Below the pieces are notes generated by a model. It did not search any database, was not told the origin of the DNA, and saw only the letters and a program-made list of their open reading frames with translations. Positions 1 to 5,395 of a DNA stretch of 9,547 nt are shown piece by piece (the stretch's first letter is position 1; each line of letters starts with the position of its first letter). The position numbers and the translations under genes were made by a program. The stretch comes from Clostridia bacterium (GTDB taxonomy: Bacteria > Bacillota_A > Clostridia > Oscillospirales > Acutalibacteraceae): positions 1 through 9,547 of the forward strand of contig JAFPAK010000085.1 in NCBI GenBank assembly GCA_017390825.1. The letters run 5' to 3'.

Positions 1-90
1 ATGACAAAACTCCGTTCCAAGTTATCGGATTGCGAAGACTTTGAGATTAAAACCGTTCACGGATTGGGTTACAAGGCGGTGATCAAGTGA
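1..90 (+). CDS. OmpR/PhoB-family response regulator, C-terminal fragment
   Basis: Only the last 29 residues and the TGA stop are in the window; the ATG at position 1 is an internal codon read at the window edge, not a supported start. The fragment contains LRSKL, then EDFEIKTVHGLGYKAVIK. The pattern of an arginine-containing recognition-helix end followed by I-x-T-V-x-G-x-G-Y is the hallmark of the C-terminal beta-hairpin wing of winged-helix OmpR/PhoB regulators. The missing N-terminal part should hold the phosphoacceptor receiver domain. Its stop overlaps the kinase start by four bases (GTGA), the usual arrangement for a co-translated two-component pair. It is expected to be phosphorylated by the downstream kinase and to bind DNA; targets cannot be read here. 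Confidence 0.85.
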   Translation: MTKLRSKLSDCEDFEIKTVHGLGYKAVIK

Positions 91-1160
91 AGAAGAACAT
101 TCGCATAAAAAGTATTCTTAAGTGGCTCAATCATTATTTTGTATTCTTTTTGCTTGTTGCATTTGTGATCACCTGCTGTACGATGCTGTTTGTATCCACC
201 TTAAGGGATACCCTTGGCATTACACTGACTGATACGAATATCAGCGCCGCTGCCAAGATAACTTTTTTGAATGTAGCGCTTTTAAGTCTTCTGTTTACGA
301 TAATAGATACAATACGCAGGAAAATGACGGTAGAACGCCCTGTAAGGCGTATCACTGATGCAGCAGAAAAAATTATAAAAGGAGATTTTTCCGTTCGGGT
401 AAAGCCACAACGCAGGTTCGGCACAGATGAAACATTTAACCATATTATTGAATGCTTTAATAAAATGACAGAGGAGCTTGGAAGCGTAGAAACTCTGCGT
501 ACAGATTTTATTGCCAATGTGTCTCACGAAATGAAAACACCTCTTGCCGTTATGCATAACTATGGAACGCTTTTGCAAGCACCTGATCTGACAGATGAAA
601 AGCGCATTGAGTATGCCAAGGGCGTTACTGACGGCTCTCGCCGTATGGCAGATATGATGACCAATATCTTGAAACTCAACCGCCTTGAAAATCAACAAAT
701 ATACCCGCAAACAACAGAATTTGATTTGGGTGAGCAGCTTTGCGAGTGCCTTTTACAGTATGAAAATGTGTGGGAAAAAGCAGATATCGAGATTGATACA
801 GATATTGCTGAAAATGTTACGGTGAAAGCCGATGCAGAACTGCTCAGTCACGTATGGAACAATCTGTTTTCCAATGCCTTCAAATTCACTCCGTCGGGTG
901 GTACAGTTACGGTTACGCTGACCGCTACCGAGCATCATGCTATTGTAAAAGTTGAAGACACCGGTTGTGGTATGTCACCTGAAGTCGGGATGCATATTTT
1001 CGAAAAATTCTATCAGGGCGACACCTCTCACTCTGTCAGAGGTAACGGGCTTGGCCTTGCGTTGGTTAAGAGAGTTGTTGATATTATGCAAGGCGAGATC
1101 TGTGTTGAAAGCGTAGTCGGCAAAGGCTCTACTTTCACTGTAAAAATACGGAGGGCTTGA
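87..1160 (+). CDS. Two-component sensor histidine kinase with short extracytoplasmic loop
   Basis: This membrane histidine kinase (357 aa) autophosphorylates and passes phosphate to the response regulator just upstream. The GTG start overlaps the regulator's stop, with a weak AAGGCGG seven bases upstream (73-79). Visible order: TM1 about residues 17-37, an extracytoplasmic loop of only about 18 residues, TM2 about 56-76, a HAMP linker about 76-130, H-box FIANVSHEMKTPLAVM with phosphoacceptor His147, N-box WNNLFSNAFKFT (Asn259/Asn263), G1 box DTGCGM (291-296), F-box FEKFYQG and G2 box GNGLGLALV (319-327). All catalytic boxes are intact. The missing periplasmic sensor domain suggests intramembrane sensing (inference); the two membrane proteins encoded directly downstream are candidates for input or output partners. 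The signal is unknown. Confidence 0.95.
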   Translation: MKKNIRIKSILKWLNHYFVFFLLVAFVITCCTMLFVSTLRDTLGITLTDTNISAAAKITFLNVALLSLLFTIIDTIRRKMTVERPVRRITDAAEKIIKGDFSVRVKPQRRFGTDETFNHIIECFNKMTEELGSVETLRTDFIANVSHEMKTPLAVMHNYGTLLQAPDLTDEKRIEYAKGVTDGSRRMADMMTNILKLNRLENQQIYPQTTEFDLGEQLCECLLQYENVWEKADIEIDTDIAENVTVKADAELLSHVWNNLFSNAFKFTPSGGTVTVTLTATEHHAIVKVEDTGCGMSPEVGMHIFEKFYQGDTSHSVRGNGLGLALVKRVVDIMQGEICVESVVGKGSTFTVKIRRA

Positions 1161-1161
1161 T

Positions 1162-2046
1162 ATGGACTGGAAAAAGCTCGGAAAAGCACTACTGTTTCCG
1201 CATATCGCTATTATGATAATACTGATACCTATTGCCGCTGTATTTCTTGTATATTCAATGGTATTTTTAGGCTCTGAATCCGTTGTTGCTGTAATTTCAT
1301 ATGTTCTTGCTTCCTATACATTGATGATTTGGTGCTTTAAGATACCGTATTCAATTCAGTTCTTCAAGACCTTTAAGGAAGAAAACAAATATGCAAGGCT
1401 ATGGCAGGATGATACACAATTGCGTATGAATGTTTCGCTTTACGGAACGCTTATCTGGAATACTGCTTATGCTATTTTTCAGTTAGGACTCGGATTTTGG
1501 CATCATACATTTTGGTTTTATTCTTTAGCCGGTTATTATATTTCCCTTGCTGTTATGCGGTTCTTTTTGGTTCGGCATACAAGCAAACATAAGCCCGGAG
1601 AAAAAATGTCGGATGAACTGCGGAAATACCGTGCTTGCGGAATAATATTCCTCATTATGAATTTAGCACTTGCTTTGATAATTTTCTTTATGGTGTATTG
1701 GAACAGAACCTTCAACCATCACAAAATCACGACCATTGCAATGGCGGCATATACCTTTACAGCATTAACAATGGCTATCATAAACATAATAAAGTACAAA
1801 AAATACAACAGCCCCGTATATTCTGCATCAAAAGCAATTAGTCTTGCATCAGCTTGTGTTTCAATGTTGACTCTCGAATCTACAATGCTAACTACTTTTG
1901 GTGACGGAACAATGGATCTTACAGCACGCAGGATGATGTTGGGAATCTCCGGCGGCGCAATATCCGTTTTTATCATCGCTATGGCTATTTATATGATAGT
2001 ACAGGGAACAAAAAAGATTAAGCTGTTGAAAACAGCGAAGGAGTAA
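1162..2046 (+). CDS. Polytopic membrane protein in the two-component operon, function unknown
   Basis: A 294-residue integral membrane protein I cannot assign to a named family. Hydrophobic segments at about residues 13-36, 40-58, 93-111, 114-137, 158-180, 188-210, 221-240 and 256-281 suggest seven to eight helices. Short basic cytoplasmic-looking loops (FKEENKYARLWQDD near 71, HTSKHKPGEK near 139) separate them and the C-terminus is lysine-rich. There is no ATPase, kinase or other enzymatic motif. The ATG is preceded by a good GGAGGG (1150-1155) with six-base spacing, and only one base separates it from the kinase stop, so it is almost certainly co-transcribed. From position it may be an accessory sensor or the target that the short-loop kinase watches; this is inference. 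It could also be an unrelated transporter-like protein. Confidence 0.85.
   Translation: MDWKKLGKALLFPHIAIMIILIPIAAVFLVYSMVFLGSESVVAVISYVLASYTLMIWCFKIPYSIQFFKTFKEENKYARLWQDDTQLRMNVSLYGTLIWNTAYAIFQLGLGFWHHTFWFYSLAGYYISLAVMRFFLVRHTSKHKPGEKMSDELRKYRACGIIFLIMNLALALIIFFMVYWNRTFNHHKITTIAMAAYTFTALTMAIINIIKYKKYNSPVYSASKAISLASACVSMLTLESTMLTTFGDGTMDLTARRMMLGISGGAISVFIIAMAIYMIVQGTKKIKLLKTAKE
2038..2043 (+). promoter_or_regulatory. Ribosome binding site deciding the start of the 135-aa protein
   Basis: AAGGAG lies inside the last codons of the upstream gene. Two consecutive in-frame ATGs follow at 2048 and 2051. Spacing is four bases to the first and seven to the second, so the second ATG is the better initiator; the choice alters the protein by one methionine only. 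Confidence 0.6.
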
Positions 2047-2047
2047 T

Positions 2048-2455
2048 ATGATGGAAAACAAAGATAAAGAAACTTTCAACTATACCTACTCTGCAAAAGA
2101 GCAGGATGAAATAAAAGCGATCCGCAAGAAATATTCTACTCCGGAAGAAGAGGATAAAATGACACAGCTTCGCCGTTTGGATGCAACAGTAACACAAAAG
2201 TCGCAGGCAGTATCACTTGTGTTTGGCATAATTGGAGCCTTGCTTTTAGGTCTCGGTATGAGCCTTGCAATGACAAATTTAGGTGAGATTCTCGGCTCGT
2301 ACAAAGAAATGGCTATGCTGCTTGGAATTATCATCGGCATTATTGGCATCGTTCTTGTATGCGTAGCTTATCCGATTTACAATCGTATCGTAAAGAAAGA
2401 ACGGGAAAAGATCGCACCCGAAATCATACGACTGACCGATGAGCTGATAAAATGA
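2048..2455 (+). CDS. Small two-helix membrane protein, function unknown
   Basis: A 135-residue protein with a charged cytoplasmic-looking N-terminus (residues 1-52, rich in Glu and Lys and including YSAKEQDEIKAIRKKY and QLRRLDATV), two hydrophobic helices (about 54-76 and 88-111, both Gly/Ile-rich) and a charged tail ending EKIAPEIIRLTDELIK. From memory, relatives of this family are widespread in Clostridia and sometimes carry the database name dihydropteridine reductase, but nothing here supports an enzyme: there is no nucleotide-binding motif and the core is transmembrane. It starts one base after the upstream stop, completing the four-gene operon, and is followed by a strong terminator. 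A partner role for the kinase or for the eight-helix protein is possible but not shown. Confidence 0.85.
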   Translation: MMENKDKETFNYTYSAKEQDEIKAIRKKYSTPEEEDKMTQLRRLDATVTQKSQAVSLVFGIIGALLLGLGMSLAMTNLGEILGSYKEMAMLLGIIIGIIGIVLVCVAYPIYNRIVKKEREKIAPEIIRLTDELIK

Positions 2456-2499
2456 TCAAGCATCGTATAAACACGGTAAAATGTTTAGAACTCAAACTT

Positions 2500-2532
2500 A
2501 AAAAGACGGTGAATAGAATTCACTGTCTTTTT
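2500..2532 (+). terminator. Rho-independent terminator of the two-component operon
   Basis: A 15-bp stem (AAAAAGACGGTGAAT pairing with ATTCACTGTCTTTTT, one G-U pair) with a three-base AGA loop lies 44 bases after the last stop. The right arm ends in five T residues, which serve as the U tract. Confidence 0.85.
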
Positions 2533-2552
2533 ATGTATAGTGAGATTTCCGT

Positions 2553-2616
2553 CGGGGCAAACTGAAGGCGTTAAGTCTGCCCCGTATATAAAAGGCGGAC
2601 AGGAAGGTCCAACCTG
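2553..2616 (+). other. Possible structured RNA element in the spoVAE upstream region
   Basis: Most of the 157 bases between the terminator and spoVAE are noncoding. A perfect 7-bp stem CGGGGCA/TGCCCCG (2553-2559 with 2578-2584) closes an 18-base loop. It is followed by GGAC/GTCC (2597-2600 with 2607-2610) around AGGAAG. The loop bases AGG (2601-2603) can pair with CCT (2613-2615), giving an H-type pseudoknot-like arrangement. The block is more GC-rich than the flanking sequence. I do not recognise it as a known riboswitch or ribozyme. If the proposed promoter at 2636-2664 is the only one, this block would not be transcribed with spoVAE and could instead be a small-RNA or operator region. Confidence 0.3.
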
Positions 2617-2635
2617 ATAATATATTATGCGATAT

Positions 2636-2664
2636 GAATAATTCGGTGAAAAAGTCAAATACTA
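2636..2664 (+). promoter_or_regulatory. Possible sigma-G-like forespore promoter for spoVAE
   Basis: GAATA (2636-2640) and AATACTA (2658-2664) are separated by 17 bases. They resemble the Bacillus sigma-G pattern GHATR, about 18 bases, CATnHTA, with a mismatch at the first -10 base. Transcription would start near 2671, leaving a short leader with the spoVAE ribosome binding site. SpoVA genes are classical sigma-G targets, which supports the reading, but AT-rich DNA yields such matches by chance. Confidence 0.35.
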
Positions 2665-2689
2665 CAAAAAACTGAGGATAGGTGAAGTT

Positions 2690-3046
2690 ATGCAGTATTT
2701 ATGGGCATTTTTGATTGGAGGAGCTATATGTGTTATCGGACAGCTTCTTATTGATTACACCAAACTTACGCCCGCAAGGATACTTGTTGGGTATGTTGTT
2801 GCCGGTGTTATACTCACAGCAGTAGGGCTATATGAGCCGCTTGTTGAATTTGCCGGAGCCGGTGCATCTGTACCGCTGTCCGGATTTGGGTATACACTTG
2901 CTACAGGTGTGCGTGACGCAGTAAATGCTACCGGATTTGCAGGAGTTTTCACCGGAGCTTTAACAGCAACTTCGGGGGGAATTACTGCAGCTGTGGTATT
3001 CTCATATATTGCGTCACTGATAGCAAAATCTAAAGACAGAGCGTAA
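2690..3046 (+). CDS. spoVAE: Stage V sporulation protein AE (SpoVAE)
   Basis: A 118-residue small membrane protein, the usual length for clostridial SpoVAE. It has the characteristic GGAICVIGQLLIDYTKLTPA block near the N-terminus (about 10-29), a middle YEPLVEFAGAGASVPLSGFG block (48-67), then a Gly/Ala-rich GFAGVFTGALTATSGGITAA stretch and a final helix about 96-113. SpoVA proteins sit in the spore inner membrane and form the channel that moves Ca-dipicolinic acid into the forespore and out during germination. The ATG has AGGTGA (2680-2685) upstream at short spacing, with GAGG slightly further (2674-2677). Normally spoVAE follows spoVAC and spoVAD; here neither is adjacent, since the upstream operon ends in a terminator and the downstream gene is on the other strand. 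Identity is strong; whether a full spoVA operon exists elsewhere cannot be told. Confidence 0.93.
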   Translation: MQYLWAFLIGGAICVIGQLLIDYTKLTPARILVGYVVAGVILTAVGLYEPLVEFAGAGASVPLSGFGYTLATGVRDAVNATGFAGVFTGALTATSGGITAAVVFSYIASLIAKSKDRA

Positions 3047-3081
3047 AAAAGGACATCTGATTTATCAATCAGATGTCCTTT
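3045..3081. terminator. Bidirectional terminator between spoVAE and the oxidoreductase
   Basis: A perfect 15-bp stem AAAGGACATCTGATT/AATCAGATGTCCTTT (3048-3062 with 3067-3081) with a four-base TATC loop begins at the spoVAE stop. For the minus-strand gene the exit sequence is six T residues (complement of 3045-3050), a good U tract. For spoVAE the tract is shorter, TTT then GAAC. It therefore fits the oxidoreductase best but probably serves both. Confidence 0.85.
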
Positions 3082-3089
3082 GAACTTTA

Positions 3090-4172
3090 TTAATCAAAAT
3101 ATACCGCTTTACCGGTTTTATTTGACTCATAGATAGCTTCAAGTATCTCAGTAACAACAAGCGCCTGCTCCGGCTTAACAACAAGCTCTTTACCATCGAT
3201 AACTGCATCATAGAAGGTCTTACATTCGATATCAGCCGGTGACGGTCCGCTGTTGGCATCAAAGAATGCTACGCCCTTTCCATCTAATGAAGGCTTGATA
3301 GTCTCAAGTACGCCGAGATCTGCCTTGTTGATACGAAGTCCGTCCTGCATATCCGCACCGGCTTTTGTACCGCAAAGAGTAGTACGAGCCTCGCCCTCCT
3401 GCAAGGTGTTGAGTGCCCAACTCGATTCAAGCATAATACAAGCGCCGTTCTCCATCGTTATCATACCAAAGCAAGATTCCTCCGCAGTAAAGTTTTCGGT
3501 ATCCCAATCACCCCATGCATTGCCTGTTTCGGTCTGCTTTCCGAGCTTGTGGAATGCTGCGCCGAGAACTGCTTTGGGTTTATAGTTATCCATCATCCAA
3601 AGAGTGAGGTCAAGAGCGTGGGTACCGATATCTATTAACGATCCTCCGCCCTGCTCATATTCGTTGGTAAATACACCCCAGGTAGGAACAGCTCTGCGCC
3701 GGATTGCGTGTGCCTTTGCAAAATATATCTCACCAAGATCTCCTCTTTCAACGGCTTTTTTCAAATATACAGAATCCTTACGGTAACGATTCTGATAGCC
3801 AATAGAAAGTATCTTTCCCGTCTCTTTTGCTGCTTTGAGCATCGCACGGGCATCCTCGGCAGTTTTAGCCATAGGCTTTTCACAAAGAACATGCTTTCCT
3901 GCGTAAAGTGCATCAACCGTACAAGGTCCGTGTGATCTGTTCGGTGTCAAAACATGAACAACGTCAATGCTCTCATCTTTCAGCATTTCCTTATAATCCG
4001 TATAAGCCTTTGCTCCTTCAGCACCAAAATCTGCAACAGCTTTTTGAGCGCGCTCCTCAATGATATCGCAAAAAGCAACCATTTCAACACGCGGCTCATT
4101 TTTTAATGACGGCATATGCTTACTGTTAGCAATGCCACCGCAACCAATAATTCCAACTCTTACTTTTTTCAT
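3090..4172 (-). CDS. Gfo/Idh/MocA-family NAD(P)-dependent oxidoreductase
   Basis: A 360-residue cytosolic dehydrogenase of usual family length. The N-terminal Rossmann fold shows GIIGCGGIA (residues 7-15) for dinucleotide binding, an acidic residue after beta-2 (AFCDI, Asp36) that suggests NAD(H) preference, and VLTPNRSH (74-81). The EKP motif has catalytic Lys99. The C-terminal substrate domain shows GGGSLIDIGTHALDL, with Asp181 and His185 matching the conserved D-x-x-x-H pair that with the lysine forms the active site. Family members oxidise or epimerise sugars, inositols and their derivatives; the specific substrate cannot be read. It has a GGGAGG ribosome binding site (complement of 4182-4187), nine bases from the ATG. 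It is monocistronic, with its own promoter at 4204-4231. The nearby sialate-esterase-like gene hints at carbohydrate metabolism but is not in the same operon. Confidence 0.93.
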   Translation of the reverse strand: MKKVRVGIIGCGGIANSKHMPSLKNEPRVEMVAFCDIIEERAQKAVADFGAEGAKAYTDYKEMLKDESIDVVHVLTPNRSHGPCTVDALYAGKHVLCEKPMAKTAEDARAMLKAAKETGKILSIGYQNRYRKDSVYLKKAVERGDLGEIYFAKAHAIRRRAVPTWGVFTNEYEQGGGSLIDIGTHALDLTLWMMDNYKPKAVLGAAFHKLGKQTETGNAWGDWDTENFTAEESCFGMITMENGACIMLESSWALNTLQEGEARTTLCGTKAGADMQDGLRINKADLGVLETIKPSLDGKGVAFFDANSGPSPADIECKTFYDAVIDGKELVVKPEQALVVTEILEAIYESNKTGKAVYFD

Positions 4173-4203
4173 TAAATTTAACCTCCCGATCTCTTATGCT
4201 TTG

Positions 4204-4231
4204 ATTATAACCTTTGTTTTTATATTTTCAA
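4204..4231 (-). promoter_or_regulatory. Sigma-A-type promoter of the oxidoreductase gene
   Basis: Read on the minus strand: TTGAAA (-35, 4226-4231), 16 bases, TATAAT (-10, 4204-4209). The -10 is a perfect consensus and the start point would fall near 4197, giving a leader of about 25 bases with the ribosome binding site inside it. Confidence 0.7.
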
Positions 4232-4272
4232 GAGCAAATCAAATATTTAACATTTTAGAGCAAAATATTTGC
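4231..4272. repeat. Repeated AGAGCAAA / AAATATTT motifs between divergent promoters
   Basis: AGAGCAAA occurs at 4231-4238 and 4257-4264, and AAATATTT at 4241-4248 and 4263-4270. The second copy also forms an inverted repeat GCAAA-ATA-TTTGC (4260-4272). The pair sits exactly between the -35 boxes of the two divergent promoters, where a shared regulator could bind. AT-rich composition makes chance matches plausible. Confidence 0.35.
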
Positions 4273-4286
4273 ATTTTTAGTCACAG

Positions 4287-4315
4287 TTGACAACACAATA
4301 AAAAAGCACTATAAT
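4287..4315 (+). promoter_or_regulatory. Consensus sigma-A promoter of the flippase-like gene
   Basis: TTGACA (4287-4292), exactly 17 bases, TATAAT (4310-4315): a perfect match in both hexamers and spacing. The start point should be near 4321-4323, immediately before the AAAGGAG ribosome binding site. This suggests strong expression, or expression limited by a regulator acting on the upstream repeats. Confidence 0.88.
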
Positions 4316-4323
4316 TAACAAAT

Positions 4324-4330
4324 AAAGGAG
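4324..4330 (+). promoter_or_regulatory. Ribosome binding site that conflicts with the GTG start
   Basis: AAAGGAG is the only Shine-Dalgarno-like sequence in the short leader. Its last G is the first base of the GTG at 4330, so it cannot serve that codon. Eight bases downstream is ATT at 4339, in frame, which is the normal distance for an initiator. Confidence 0.7.
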
Positions 4331-5373
4331 TGATAAAGATTAAATCAATAAAAAAGCAAATTTTAAATGTAATATTTCTTTTGTTGCTTGTTTTCGTAAC
4401 TTTCTTTGTGTTAATAAACAGCAGCAAAGAATTCAGCATAAATGAACTGTTTTCTTTTATATCACAGTTAAACCCGATATATTTATTGCTTGGTGTTTTA
4501 GCTATGATCGGATATGTGCTTACTCTTGCTATGAGTTATAAAGTTATCTGCTCGCATCTCGGTTATAAATGCTCTTTGATAAAGCATACTGCATATGCGT
4601 GCAGCGAGGTGTATTATTCAGCCATTACGCCGTCTGCCTCAGGTGGACAACCGGCGGCTGCGTTGTATATGCACAAAGGTGGTATTCCGGTATCTGTTTC
4701 ATCAGCAACGCTTTTGTTTAATACTTTCAATCATACACTGGCAATAATGGTATTCGGTATCGGAGCATTAATAGTTCGTGCCGGCGACTTCATATATTTC
4801 GGTACATTTTCAAAAATACTTATCATAGCAGGTCTTGCGGTTCAGTTTCTTCTGATAGCTTTTTTTACTATTTTGATGATAAGCCGCAAAACTGTTGAAA
4901 AAATACTTATCGGTGCAGTATCTCTGCTTGCCAAAATACGAATTATACGCAAAAAGGAAGAACGGACAAAGCAGATACTCTCTATAATTGAGCAGTATGT
5001 GACTTGCATTGATATGATTAAGAGTAATAAGCTTTTGTTTGTAAAGGTGCTTTCTCTTAATTTACTGCAAAGACTGTGCAATCTGATAATAACATGGTTC
5101 GTTTTTGCCGCCACAGGTATTACAGGCTTTGGATTTATTGATATAATCGCAATGCAGAGTTTTTGTATGCTCGGTGCAAATTCTGTACCGCTCCCCGGCT
5201 CTGTCGGCGTTTCGGAGATGTTATATGTTGATGTGTTTAAAAGCGCCATGCCTGACGATATGCTGCTGCCTGCAATGATGGTTACAAGATGCCTTTCATA
5301 TTATCTTTGCTTTATACTTTCCGGTATCGTTACTTTTATAAATCATATTATTTCATTTAAAAAGAAGCTTTGA
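4330..5373 (+). CDS. LPG-synthase TM / flippase-like integral membrane protein
   Basis: Up to 347 residues, nearly all membrane helices (about 10-29, 49-69, 127-149, 162-184, 240-262, 270-285 and 313-335). It carries both family signatures of the lysylphosphatidylglycerol-synthase TM superfamily (UPF0104/YbhN, the MprF flippase half): YYSAITPSASGGQPAAALYM near residues 95-114 and NSVPLPGSVGVSE near 284-296. The C-terminal aminoacyl-transferase domain of MprF is absent, so it resembles stand-alone members thought to move lipids or lipid-linked molecules across the membrane; the cargo is unknown. The start is doubtful: GTG at 4330 overlaps the Shine-Dalgarno, whereas ATT at 4339 is optimally spaced and would give 344 residues. 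No other in-frame start precedes the first helix. The stop lies inside the left arm of the downstream terminator. It is monocistronic. Confidence 0.9.
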   Translation: MIKIKSIKKQILNVIFLLLLVFVTFFVLINSSKEFSINELFSFISQLNPIYLLLGVLAMIGYVLTLAMSYKVICSHLGYKCSLIKHTAYACSEVYYSAITPSASGGQPAAALYMHKGGIPVSVSSATLLFNTFNHTLAIMVFGIGALIVRAGDFIYFGTFSKILIIAGLAVQFLLIAFFTILMISRKTVEKILIGAVSLLAKIRIIRKKEERTKQILSIIEQYVTCIDMIKSNKLLFVKVLSLNLLQRLCNLIITWFVFAATGITGFGFIDIIAMQSFCMLGANSVPLPGSVGVSEMLYVDVFKSAMPDDMLLPAMMVTRCLSYYLCFILSGIVTFINHIISFKKKL

Positions 5374-5392
5374 GATGTCTCAAAGCTTCTTT
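5361..5392. terminator. Bidirectional terminator between the flippase-like and esterase genes
   Basis: A perfect 15-bp inverted repeat, AAAGAAGCTTTGAGA (5361-5375) with TCTCAAAGCTTCTTT (5378-5392), leaves a nominal two-base spacer, so the real loop is probably four or more bases. The flippase stop TGA (5371-5373) is embedded in the left arm. A run of A before the stem gives the minus-strand transcript a U tract; on the plus strand the Ts are the end of the stem. Confidence 0.85.
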
Positions 5393-5395
5393 CAG

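Noticed and set aside
2048..2455. Dihydropteridine reductase as product name
   Set aside because: The protein is 135 residues with two transmembrane helices and no nucleotide-binding motif; I regard the name as an inherited mis-annotation.
2553..2584. Cyclic-di-GMP-I riboswitch, suggested by GGGCAAAC-like bases
   Set aside because: The GAAA tetraloop helix and the GACGCAAAGCC core are missing; only a short string matches.
2553..2640. TPP riboswitch-like string AACCTGAT at 2611-2618
   Set aside because: The conserved CTGAGA core and the CTGG..CCAG helix of the TPP riboswitch are absent, and the downstream gene is spoVAE, not a thiamine gene.
3253..3585. Plus-strand open frame of 110 aa opposite the oxidoreductase
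   Set aside because: It is antisense to a gene with intact family motifs, has no ribosome binding site and no recognisable protein features. The other long antisense frames in the window were rejected for the same reason.
4842..5249. Minus-strand open frame of 135 aa opposite the flippase-like gene
   Set aside because: It is complementary to conserved transmembrane coding sequence and has no promoter, ribosome binding site or domain of its own.
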